A stretch of 11,203 nucleotides of DNA from JBBTYG01 sp964483045 (GTDB taxonomy: Bacteria; Patescibacteriota; Minisyncoccia; UBA6257; 2-01-FULL-56-20), in the NCBI GenBank assembly GCA_964483045.1, contig CAYZZK010000022.1, forward strand, positions 1 to 11,203, written 5' to 3'. Of this stretch, positions 1 through 6,338 are shown in pieces; within the stretch, counting starts at the first letter, position 1; every line of letters starts with the position of its first letter. The position numbers were made by a program, and so were the translations under genes. The notes beneath the pieces were generated by a model, which did not search any database, had not been told where the DNA came from, and saw nothing but the letters and a program-made list of their open reading frames with translations.

Positions 1-195
1 TCGCATCTTCTTATCCCGCTTATTACAAAGCGTTCGGTCGGACTGCACCCTGTGATCGTAATTATTGCATTGCTTATCGGTGCCGAAACCGCCGGATTTT
101 TAGGTATACTGATTTCTGTTCCGGCTGCGGCGGTTTTCCATGAAGTGCTGATTGAGTGGTCGAGTAAACGAAGGCCTGCCGCTGATTCTATTTGA
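1..195 (+). CDS. AI-2E family transporter, C-terminal fragment
   Basis: Only the last 64 residues are in the window; the gene enters from the left in frame 1 and stops with TGA at 193-195. The fragment contains the motif LHPVIVIIALLIGAETAGF followed by a second hydrophobic run (GILISVPAAAVFHEVL) and a short charged tail. Family knowledge: the AI-2E/UPF0118 family are polytopic inner-membrane proteins whose last helices carry exactly this kind of 'HP-hydrophobic-G-G-G-P-A' pattern; members are proposed exporters of small molecules such as autoinducer-2 or work in ion transport. The stop codon overlaps the metG ATG by one base (TGATG at 193-197), so the two are probably translationally coupled. 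Substrate cannot be inferred. Confidence 0.8.
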   Translation, partial: SHLLIPLITKRSVGLHPVIVIIALLIGAETAGFLGILISVPAAAVFHEVLIEWSSKRRPAADSI

Positions 196-1646
196 TGCCC
201 GGTCAGGAAAAGTTTTATGTCACAACGCCGATATATTACGTGAACGATCGGCCTCATGTTGGACACGCATATACAACTATTGTTGCGGATGTTTTGGCGC
301 GTACCGCGCGAACGGATCAAAAAAACGTTTTTTTTCTTGCCGGGACGGATGAGAATTCCCAAAAAACAGTCGATGCAGCCCTAAAAGCCGGGGAGGAAGT
401 TAAGAGTTACGCCGATCGTCTGGCGGCAATTTGGAGTTCGACGTGGGAAACCCTCGGAATCACGAATACGGATTTTATCCGGACGACTGAAGAGCGGCAC
501 GTAAAGACGGTTTCGGAAATTTGGCGGCGAATTTGGGAAAAAGGAGACATATATAAGGGAATATATAAAGGATTATATTGCGTTGGATGCGAAGAATTTA
601 AAAAGGAATCCGATCTGATCGACGGCCTGTGCCCCGAGCATAAAACCAAGCCGGAATACATTGAGGAAGAAAATTATTTTTTTAAGCTTTCCAAGTACCA
701 GAAAGACCTGCTCCGGCTCTATGAATCAAATCCCGATTTTATTATTCCCGTGGGGCGTTTCAACGAGGTAAAGAAATTCGTAAGCGAGGGGCTGGAAGAT
801 ATCAGCATCTCGCGCGAGGGAAAGAACTGGGGAATTCCTGTTCCCGGCGACCCCAGCCATGTAATCTATGTGTGGTTTGATGCGCTCATAAATTATATTT
901 CCGCCGTCGGCATTGACGAGTGGGAAAGGCATCCCGCAGATCTCCACGTAATCGGAAAAAATATCACAAGATTCCATGCGGTTATTTGGCCGGCGATGCT
1001 ATGGTCATCGGGGTTGCCTCTTCCTAAAGGAATTATCGCAAACGGTTTTTTTACCATCGGTGGAGTAAAAATCGCCAAATCGTTGGGAAACGCCGTCGAC
1101 CCGCTCCTTTTGGGAGAGAAATATGGATTCGATGCGCTGCGGTACTTTCTGCTTCGGGAAATTCCGTTCGGCGAAGACGGGGATTTTTCCTTCGAAAAAT
1201 TCGATGAGCGTTACGTGAGCGACCTTGCGAATGGGCTTGGAAATTTGGCCGCGCGCACGTTTACCTTAGCGGAAAAGTATTGGTTCTTTGTAGAGGGCAG
1301 CGATACTATAGACCCGGAAGTTCAGGCGAAGATCGATTCTCTCAAGAAAGAAGCGGTTGCGGCAATGAAGTATTTCAAATTTCACAATGTGCTGGCCTTG
1401 ATCTGGGAGCTAATCGGGTTTGGAAATTCCTATTTGCAGGAAAAAAAACCGTGGGCGCCGGATGCGGTCGACGCCTCTCGCACCGTTTTTGCGATGGTGG
1501 TCCTCTTGGACAATGTTGCGGCGCTTATCGCGCCATTTTTACCGGTCACCTCGAAAAAAATCACCGAAGGCATCGTGTGGGAGGCCTCCGGTGCGGTACG
1601 GGTTAAAAAGCCGAAGATCTTGTTTCCGCGTCAGGATACACCGTAA
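195..1646 (+). CDS. metG: methionyl-tRNA synthetase
   Basis: Class I aminoacyl-tRNA synthetase that charges tRNA-Met with methionine in the cytoplasm. Seen in the 483-residue product: the HIGH motif as HVGH at residues 21-24 within YYVNDRPHVGHAYT, the AGTDENSQK segment near residues 49-57, a zinc knuckle with C129, C132, C146 and H149 in the connective peptide, the VWFDALINY segment, and the KMSKS loop as KIAKS at 292-296 followed by LGN. The helical anticodon-binding domain follows (about 340-480). There is no C-terminal Trbp111-like tRNA-binding domain, so this is the short form. I chose ATG at 195, which overlaps the upstream TGA; a TTG at 192 adds only one residue. No Shine-Dalgarno is evident, consistent with coupling to the transporter gene. 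tatD follows after 8 nt, a common neighbourhood for metG in bacteria. Confidence 0.95.
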   Translation: MPGQEKFYVTTPIYYVNDRPHVGHAYTTIVADVLARTARTDQKNVFFLAGTDENSQKTVDAALKAGEEVKSYADRLAAIWSSTWETLGITNTDFIRTTEERHVKTVSEIWRRIWEKGDIYKGIYKGLYCVGCEEFKKESDLIDGLCPEHKTKPEYIEEENYFFKLSKYQKDLLRLYESNPDFIIPVGRFNEVKKFVSEGLEDISISREGKNWGIPVPGDPSHVIYVWFDALINYISAVGIDEWERHPADLHVIGKNITRFHAVIWPAMLWSSGLPLPKGIIANGFFTIGGVKIAKSLGNAVDPLLLGEKYGFDALRYFLLREIPFGEDGDFSFEKFDERYVSDLANGLGNLAARTFTLAEKYWFFVEGSDTIDPEVQAKIDSLKKEAVAAMKYFKFHNVLALIWELIGFGNSYLQEKKPWAPDAVDASRTVFAMVVLLDNVAALIAPFLPVTSKKITEGIVWEASGAVRVKKPKILFPRQDTP

Positions 1647-1654
1647 CTCCTCAT

Positions 1655-2479
1655 ATGAATTTTATTGACGCGCACACGCATGTCCAATTCGCTGCGTTTG
1701 ATAAAGATTGGAAAGAAACGATTGAGCGGGCGCTCCGCCAGAATACGTGGCTGGTGAATGTCGGGACGCAAAACGATACATCGCGCCGAGCCGTTGAGAT
1801 TGCGCATGAATATAAAGAGGGAGTTTATGCTGCTGTCGGTCTTCACCCGGTACATACGGAGAAATCATTTCATGACGCTAAAGAATTAGGAGCGGACGAT
1901 GCCGCGCGGGAATTTACGAGCCGGGGTGAAATATTCGACGTTCAGTATTATCGAAATCTGGCGCGCGATCCAAAAGTGGTTGCGATAGGGGAATGTGGGC
2001 TGGATTATTATCGTCTCGGCGATTCGACGAAAAAGTGCCAGGCGGAAGCGTTTACGGCGCAGATCACTTTGGCGCGCGAGGTCGGGAAGCCGCTTATGAT
2101 CCATTGTCGGAATGCGTTTCCCGATCTCATTGCGCTCTTAAAATCAGAAACATTGCCCGATCACCCAGGGATTGTGCATTTTTTTAGCGGCACGAAGGCA
2201 GATGCGCGCGAACTTCTGGATTTGGGATTTTGTTTTACCTTCGGCGGCGTGATTACGTTTGCGCGAGATTATGATGAAGTAATCGAGGCGATTCCCGTGG
2301 ACAGGATTCTTTCCGAAACCGATGCACCGTACGTGACTCCGGCGCCATATCGTGGAAAGCGCAACGAACCGGCGCACGTTGTCGAGGTGGTCAAGAAGCT
2401 GGCGGAGATTAAAAATATTCCGGTGGAGAAAATGTCGGAACAGATTTTCAAAAACTCAAAAAGTATTTTCGGAATATAA
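1655..2479 (+). CDS. tatD: TatD-family metal-dependent nuclease
   Basis: Amidohydrolase-fold metal-dependent hydrolase of the TatD family (cytoplasmic 3'-5' DNase/RNase implicated in DNA repair and turnover). The 274-residue product carries the full metal-ligand set: HTH at H7 and H9 in IDAHTHVQF, E113 in IGECGLDYY, H150 in LMIHCRNAF, H175 in VHFFSGT and D223 in SETDAPYVTP. There is an extra stretch of about 30 residues (roughly 72-103, rich in charged residues and containing FDVQYYRNLA) between the GLHP motif and VAIGE, longer than in E. coli TatD; this may be a lineage feature. The gene starts 8 nt after metG with no clear Shine-Dalgarno, so it is likely cotranscribed with it. No T-rich terminator follows on the plus strand; the hairpin just downstream fits the minus strand instead. 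Confidence 0.93.
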   Translation: MNFIDAHTHVQFAAFDKDWKETIERALRQNTWLVNVGTQNDTSRRAVEIAHEYKEGVYAAVGLHPVHTEKSFHDAKELGADDAAREFTSRGEIFDVQYYRNLARDPKVVAIGECGLDYYRLGDSTKKCQAEAFTAQITLAREVGKPLMIHCRNAFPDLIALLKSETLPDHPGIVHFFSGTKADARELLDLGFCFTFGGVITFARDYDEVIEAIPVDRILSETDAPYVTPAPYRGKRNEPAHVVEVVKKLAEIKNIPVEKMSEQIFKNSKSIFGI

Positions 2480-2513
2480 AAAGGCCAGAGAAACGTCCGG
2501 ACGTATCTCTGGC
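2474..2513 (-). terminator. intrinsic terminator of minus-strand RNA
   Basis: The arms GCCAGAGA (2484-2491) and TCTCTGGC (2506-2513) are perfectly complementary, and the enclosed 2493-2504 is a palindrome (ACGTCCGGACGT) that extends the stem past one A/A mismatch to a CCGG tip. On the plus strand the hairpin is preceded by five A residues (2478-2482); on the minus strand it is therefore followed by CC and then TTTTTATATT, a classic rho-independent terminator. On the plus strand no T-run follows, so it is oriented for a transcript coming leftwards from the ncRNA promoter. The hairpin itself could still pause plus-strand transcription leaving tatD. Confidence 0.75.
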
Positions 2514-2735
2514 GCAATTAGCTCGGCGGACGGGATTAGTTAATGAAGCCGTCACTAGATTAACAATTGCCCGCGCAGTTAGGTACTTAATCTGGAATGA
2601 ACTTTACCATTAGAGACGGATTTTCGCCGCTCGATTGACCGGGGCGCATTGAGTCACGCTCCAGTAACGTAAACTGGCAACCAAAGTACCCGCACCACTG
2701 CAAGCCTCCTTCTTATTTACCGCTTTCTGAGAGCT
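2478..2735 (-). ncRNA. structured non-coding RNA of unknown family
   Basis: Inferred transcript of about 258 nt between the minus promoter (2742-2770) and the minus terminator. Helices that can be checked by eye (plus-strand coordinates): ACTGC 2697-2701 with GCAGT 2575-2579; AAGTACC 2684-2690 with GGTACTT 2582-2588, stacked on the first with a small internal loop; an enclosed hairpin CCAGT 2661-2665 with ACTGG 2673-2677; AATTGC 2565-2570 with GCAATT 2514-2519, enclosing a likely H-type pseudoknot made of GTTAAT/ATTAAC (2539-2544 with 2559-2564) and GACGG/CCGTC (2529-2533 with 2549-2553). An AGGAGG lies at 2710-2705 on the RNA strand. I see no tRNA-like or T-loop end (tmRNA), no RNase P core motifs, no SRP apical loop and no 6S-like single long hairpin. 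A small coding frame inside it is possible (see findings). Confidence 0.55.
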
Positions 2736-2741
2736 ACGGCG

Positions 2742-2770
2742 ATTGTAAAATTTCTTTAATAATAGAGCAA
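2742..2770 (-). promoter_or_regulatory. sigma70-type promoter of minus-strand RNA
   Basis: Read on the minus strand: -35 TTGCTC (2770-2765), a spacer of exactly 17 nt, and -10 TACAAT (2747-2742), a 5/6 match to TATAAT. The -35 keeps the TTG core. Transcription would begin near 2737-2735 and run left into the structured region, ending at the hairpin and T-run at 2513-2474. It is divergent from the candidate leuS promoter about 36 nt away. Confidence 0.55.
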
Positions 2771-2805
2771 CATTCTTCTTGGGCATTCTTAATATATTTC
2801 GCGCA

Positions 2806-2833
2806 TTGCTGGTCGGTGTTTGTTTGGTATATC
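2806..2833 (+). promoter_or_regulatory. candidate leuS promoter
   Basis: -35 TTGCTG at 2806-2811, a 16-nt spacer and -10 TATATC at 2828-2833 (an alternative -10 is TATCAT at 2830-2835 with an 18-nt spacer). The start of transcription would fall around 2840, giving a leader of only about 10 nt before the leuS ATG, with no Shine-Dalgarno. There is no room for, and no sign of, a T-box or other leader riboswitch in that short leader. Confidence 0.4.
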
Positions 2834-2851
2834 ATTAATCCAAACTGAAAT

Positions 2852-5392
2852 ATGAATAAATACGACTTCAAAAAAATCGAGAAGAAATGGCAAAAAACCT
2901 GGAAAGAGGAAGGTGTATACGAGCCCGATTTAAATAAGGCAAAAAGTCCCTTTTACAACCTTATGATGTTTCCGTATCCCTCCGCCGAGGGGCTGCACGT
3001 CGGAAACATGTACGCGTTTGTGGGCTCCGACATTTACGGTCGCTTCAAGCGGATGCAGGGCAACGATGTCTTTGAGCCGATCGGGCTTGATGGATTCGGG
3101 ATTCACTCCGAAAACTATGCACTCAAAGCCGGAACGCATCCCATGGAACAAGCGAAAATTTCCGAAAAAAGATTTTATGAACAACTCGAGCAAATCGGCA
3201 ATGGGTTTGCATGGGAAGAGAAACTAGAGACGTACGATCCGAAATATTACCGCTGGACGCAGTGGCTTTTTCTTCAGATGTTCAAGAATGGCCTGGCATA
3301 TCGGAAAAAGCAGGAAGTGAATTGGTGCCCGTCCGATAAGACGGTTTTGGCGGACGAACAGGTGATAGACGGAAAGTGCGAGCGGTGCGGCACGGAAGTG
3401 GTAAAAAAGGAGCTTGAGCAATGGTTTTTTAAGATCACGCAATACGCCGAGCGATTACTCCAAAATTTAGAGAAGTTGGATTGGTCGGAAAAGGTGAAAG
3501 TAGCGCAGAGAAATTGGATAGGGAAGTCGGAAGGAGCTGAAATTGATTTTCTGCTTGATTTCAAGAAACATATCGAAGATAACAACCGTCGTGGCCCGAA
3601 CGGCGAACGCGCTCACCTTAGGGTTTTCACCACGAGACCCGACACACTTTTCGGAGTTACGTATTTGGTTTTGTCGCCCGAACATTTATGGGTGACATTG
3701 GCCATTGATCACGAACACGATGTGCTCTTGAATAAAGCCGAGGTACAAGCGTATGTAAAAAAATCCAAAGCTAAGTCAGCGGAAGAGCGTATTGTCGAAG
3801 GAAAAGAAAAAACGGGCGTGGAGCTCAAGGGCGTCAAAGCGGTTAATCCTGCGAACGGCGAAGAAATACCGATTTTCGTCGCTGATTATGTGCTTTCATC
3901 GTATGGAACCGGCGCAATTATGGCCGTGCCAGCCCACGACGAACGGGATTTTGAGTTTGCACAAAAGTTTGAATTACCAATTCGGATTGTAATTACCGCC
4001 CCTGCGAATCTTAACCCTCCCGAGCCATATACGGGATATGGATATCTTCAAGATTCAGAGAAATTCAATGGTATGGATTCCGAAAAGGCCAAATGGGAAA
4101 TCACTAAATTCGTCGGTGGAGAGCGGCAAACGCAATATCGCCTCCGCGATTGGCTGATTTCCCGCCAGCGGTACTGGGGGCCGCCGATCCCGATGATTTT
4201 TTGCGAGTCATGCGCCCGCACCGGAAAAGGAGAGCGCGTCGACATGCCCGGATGGTACGTCGTGCCGGAAAAAGATTTGCCTGTCGAATTGCCGTTTATT
4301 AAAGACTTTCGGCCCACCGGAAAAGAGGAATCGCCGCTCGCGGCGCATAAAGAGTTTTACGAGGTAAAATGCCCAGCGTGCAAAAAGAGCGCTCGGCGCG
4401 AAACCGACGTTTCCGACACATTTCTGGATTCCGCGTGGTACTATCTCCGATATCTGAATCCGAAAAACAAAAAATCGGCATTTGACGCAGGCCTCGTAAA
4501 AAATTGGTTGCCAGTCGAAATGTATATTGGAGGAGCCGAGCACGCGGTTTTGCATTTGCTGTACGTGAGATTTGTGGCGATGGCGCTGTATGATTGGGGT
4601 TTGCTTCATTTTGATGAACCGATGAAAAAATTCCGGGCGAACGGCTTGCTTATTAAGGACGGGGCGAAGATGTCGAAGTCGAAGGGCAACGTTATCAACC
4701 CCGATGAATATATAAAGAATTTCGGCGCAGATGCGCTTCGGATGTATCTTATGTTTATCGCCCCCTTCGAACAGGGCGGGGATTTCCGCGATGCCGGAAT
4801 ACTCGGAATCGAAAGGTTTTTGCAGAAAGTGTGGCGATATGGCGAAACTTGGTTGAAAAATAAAAGTTCCGAAGCCGACCCCGAAGTTCTAAAACTCGAA
4901 AAATCCTTGCATCGCGCGATAAAAAAGCTGTCGGACGATATAGAAAATCTCCATTTCAACACGGCCATAAGTACGCTCATGGTTTTTATGAACGAAGCCC
5001 GTATGGAATTCGAGTCCGAGAGAAAAGAAGAACCGACTGCCCGTTCGGCCATGATGACATCGGATCAATTCGGAAGATTCGCTAAGCTGCTCGCCCCGTT
5101 CGCCCCGCACATGGCAGAAGAAATATGGAGGAATGTGTTAGCCAAAAAGACATCGATTCATCTGGAGGCGTGGCCGAAGTTCGATGAAAAGTTAACTCGG
5201 GAGGAAAAAATCACGCTTGTAATCCAAGTCAACGGAAAGTTTCGGGATAGCGTGGAGGCCTCGGCCGGGATTTCGGAAGAAGAGGCGGGAGTACTTGCAC
5301 TGGGCCGGAAGCGTATAATGGCTATCGTAGGTTCGCAAAAACCGAAGCGAATTATTTATATCCCGGATAAGTTAATTAATATCGTTTTATAG
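2852..5392 (+). CDS. leuS: leucyl-tRNA synthetase
   Basis: Class I synthetase charging tRNA-Leu, with post-transfer editing. The 846-residue length is normal for bacterial LeuRS. Visible in order: PYPSAEGLHVGN (residues 49-52 occupy the HIGH motif, with Asn in place of the last His); a zinc module C159/C176/C179 (WCPSDK...CERCG); the CP1 editing domain with the Thr-rich motif TTRPDT at 260-265 and GTGAIMAVPAHDERD with D366 at the position of the conserved editing aspartate; a second CxxC pair set C451/C454 and C507/C510 that may form a zinc ribbon; the DSAWYYLR segment; a canonical KMSKS at 606-610; the anticodon-binding helical bundle; and the C-terminal IQVNGKFRD...RIIYIPDKLINIVL domain. 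It starts a new transcription unit after the ncRNA region, and the secreted-protein gene follows after only 4 nt. Confidence 0.96.
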   Translation: MNKYDFKKIEKKWQKTWKEEGVYEPDLNKAKSPFYNLMMFPYPSAEGLHVGNMYAFVGSDIYGRFKRMQGNDVFEPIGLDGFGIHSENYALKAGTHPMEQAKISEKRFYEQLEQIGNGFAWEEKLETYDPKYYRWTQWLFLQMFKNGLAYRKKQEVNWCPSDKTVLADEQVIDGKCERCGTEVVKKELEQWFFKITQYAERLLQNLEKLDWSEKVKVAQRNWIGKSEGAEIDFLLDFKKHIEDNNRRGPNGERAHLRVFTTRPDTLFGVTYLVLSPEHLWVTLAIDHEHDVLLNKAEVQAYVKKSKAKSAEERIVEGKEKTGVELKGVKAVNPANGEEIPIFVADYVLSSYGTGAIMAVPAHDERDFEFAQKFELPIRIVITAPANLNPPEPYTGYGYLQDSEKFNGMDSEKAKWEITKFVGGERQTQYRLRDWLISRQRYWGPPIPMIFCESCARTGKGERVDMPGWYVVPEKDLPVELPFIKDFRPTGKEESPLAAHKEFYEVKCPACKKSARRETDVSDTFLDSAWYYLRYLNPKNKKSAFDAGLVKNWLPVEMYIGGAEHAVLHLLYVRFVAMALYDWGLLHFDEPMKKFRANGLLIKDGAKMSKSKGNVINPDEYIKNFGADALRMYLMFIAPFEQGGDFRDAGILGIERFLQKVWRYGETWLKNKSSEADPEVLKLEKSLHRAIKKLSDDIENLHFNTAISTLMVFMNEARMEFESERKEEPTARSAMMTSDQFGRFAKLLAPFAPHMAEEIWRNVLAKKTSIHLEAWPKFDEKLTREEKITLVIQVNGKFRDSVEASAGISEEEAGVLALGRKRIMAIVGSQKPKRIIYIPDKLINIVL

Positions 5393-5396
5393 AAAC

Positions 5397-6338
5397 ATGC
5401 CGGGAGGAAAAATTCTTATTTTTTTGCTTATACTGTTGTTTGTGACTTTTGCGCTGCGCTTCGTTGGCAGCGTACCCGGTCTTGTTCCATTGAGCACCGA
5501 AACGGCGCCCACCTCGACCGTCACCGGCAGTTCTGTCACATCCACTCCCGCGGCCGGAAGTGCTACTGCGCCGAAGCCGAAGTCCAAACCAAAAGTAACT
5601 GCGCCGATTCCCCAGCCGGTGCCGGTCGTGGAACAGCCGGTGCAGCAGCAGCCGAGCATCGACCCGTCTCAAATTCCCCCGGGCTTTTCTGCAAATCAGC
5701 TTTCGCCCTACTTTCGCAAAGTTATTTTTGCGTCGGTGTACTCCCCGGGAGACATAACCGTATCGTCGGCTTTTGATGAAGGCCCAGCGATCGATGTAAC
5801 AGGATGGCTTATCCAGGCCAACCGAGGCGGACAGGTTATCCCCCAGGCGGTCAATGTGTACGACCCTTCCGGATTAGCGGCGGAAACGGATATTTACCTT
5901 CGACCGAGCGATATGCTCCGAATGTTCTCTTCGGTGAGCACTATAGGCAAAAATTTTCGGCTGAACGAATGCATCGGCGCTTTGGAAAATGAAAATCATT
6001 TCACACCCTCGCTTCCGGGATACTGCCCGTCGCTGTACAAGGATCCTTCCGAAATTTCCAGTTTTACCGGCCGATGTCAGGATTACATTTCCTATCTAAA
6101 TTATTGCAGCGTTCCCGATTTTTACTCCACGGATATCCCTCGTGATGATTATGCGTGCCAGGCGTTCCTACAGAACGTCAATTTCAAAGGCTGCTTCGAC
6201 AAATACCGCGGCGACGCGGATTTTCTGAAAAACGAAATATGGGTATGGACGGGCAACGACCGCCTTTTGGACGACCGGCACGACAGAGTCCTGCTGTTGG
6301 ACAAAGCGGGATTGCTCGTAGATATATATAGTTACTAG
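5397..6338 (+). CDS. secreted/anchored lamin-tail-like domain protein
   Basis: A 313-residue protein of unknown function. Residues 5-22 form one strongly hydrophobic segment (KILIFLLILLFVTFALRF), a signal peptide or N-terminal anchor with no lipobox cysteine. Residues 32-95 are a Pro/Ser/Thr/Ala/Val-rich low-complexity linker of the wall- or envelope-spanning type. The folded part starts about residue 108 (GDITVSSAFDEGPAIDVTGWLIQANRGG) and ends with VLLLDKAGLLVDIYSY; the 'hTGW' strand near the start and 'hhLhDxxGxhVDxhSY' at the end are features of the lamin tail domain (IPR001322). Between them sits a large insert with six cysteines (192, 210, 227, 237, 254, 266), an even number compatible with disulfides outside the cytoplasm. 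It begins 4 nt after leuS, so is probably translationally coupled. The lamin-tail assignment rests on motif recognition by eye. Confidence 0.8.
   Translation: MPGGKILIFLLILLFVTFALRFVGSVPGLVPLSTETAPTSTVTGSSVTSTPAAGSATAPKPKSKPKVTAPIPQPVPVVEQPVQQQPSIDPSQIPPGFSANQLSPYFRKVIFASVYSPGDITVSSAFDEGPAIDVTGWLIQANRGGQVIPQAVNVYDPSGLAAETDIYLRPSDMLRMFSSVSTIGKNFRLNECIGALENENHFTPSLPGYCPSLYKDPSEISSFTGRCQDYISYLNYCSVPDFYSTDIPRDDYACQAFLQNVNFKGCFDKYRGDADFLKNEIWVWTGNDRLLDDRHDRVLLLDKAGLLVDIYSY

Noticed and set aside
2484..2513. Terminator for the metG-tatD unit on the plus strand
   Set aside because: The hairpin is strong, but the plus strand has no T-run after it; the A-run is on the upstream side, which suits only the minus strand.
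2478..2735. Known housekeeping RNA (tmRNA, RNase P RNA, SRP RNA, 6S)
   Set aside because: I see no tRNA-like acceptor or T-loop and no Ala-rich tag frame for tmRNA, no conserved RNase P core sequences, no GGAAGGTAGCAG-type SRP loop, and several separate helices plus a pseudoknot where 6S would be one long hairpin. A covariance search could still overturn this.
2639..2845. Plus-strand open frame of 69 codons leading towards leuS, same frame
   Set aside because: It has no ATG and no ribosome-binding site, ends in TGA at 2846-2848 before the leuS ATG, and lies antisense to the structured RNA; probably chance openness.
2480..2851. T-box or amino-acid riboswitch in front of leuS
   Set aside because: No T-box consensus (GGGTGG..ACCGCG type) and no terminator/antiterminator ahead of leuS on the plus strand; the candidate leuS promoter leaves only about 10 nt of leader, and the hairpin with T-run is oriented for the minus strand.
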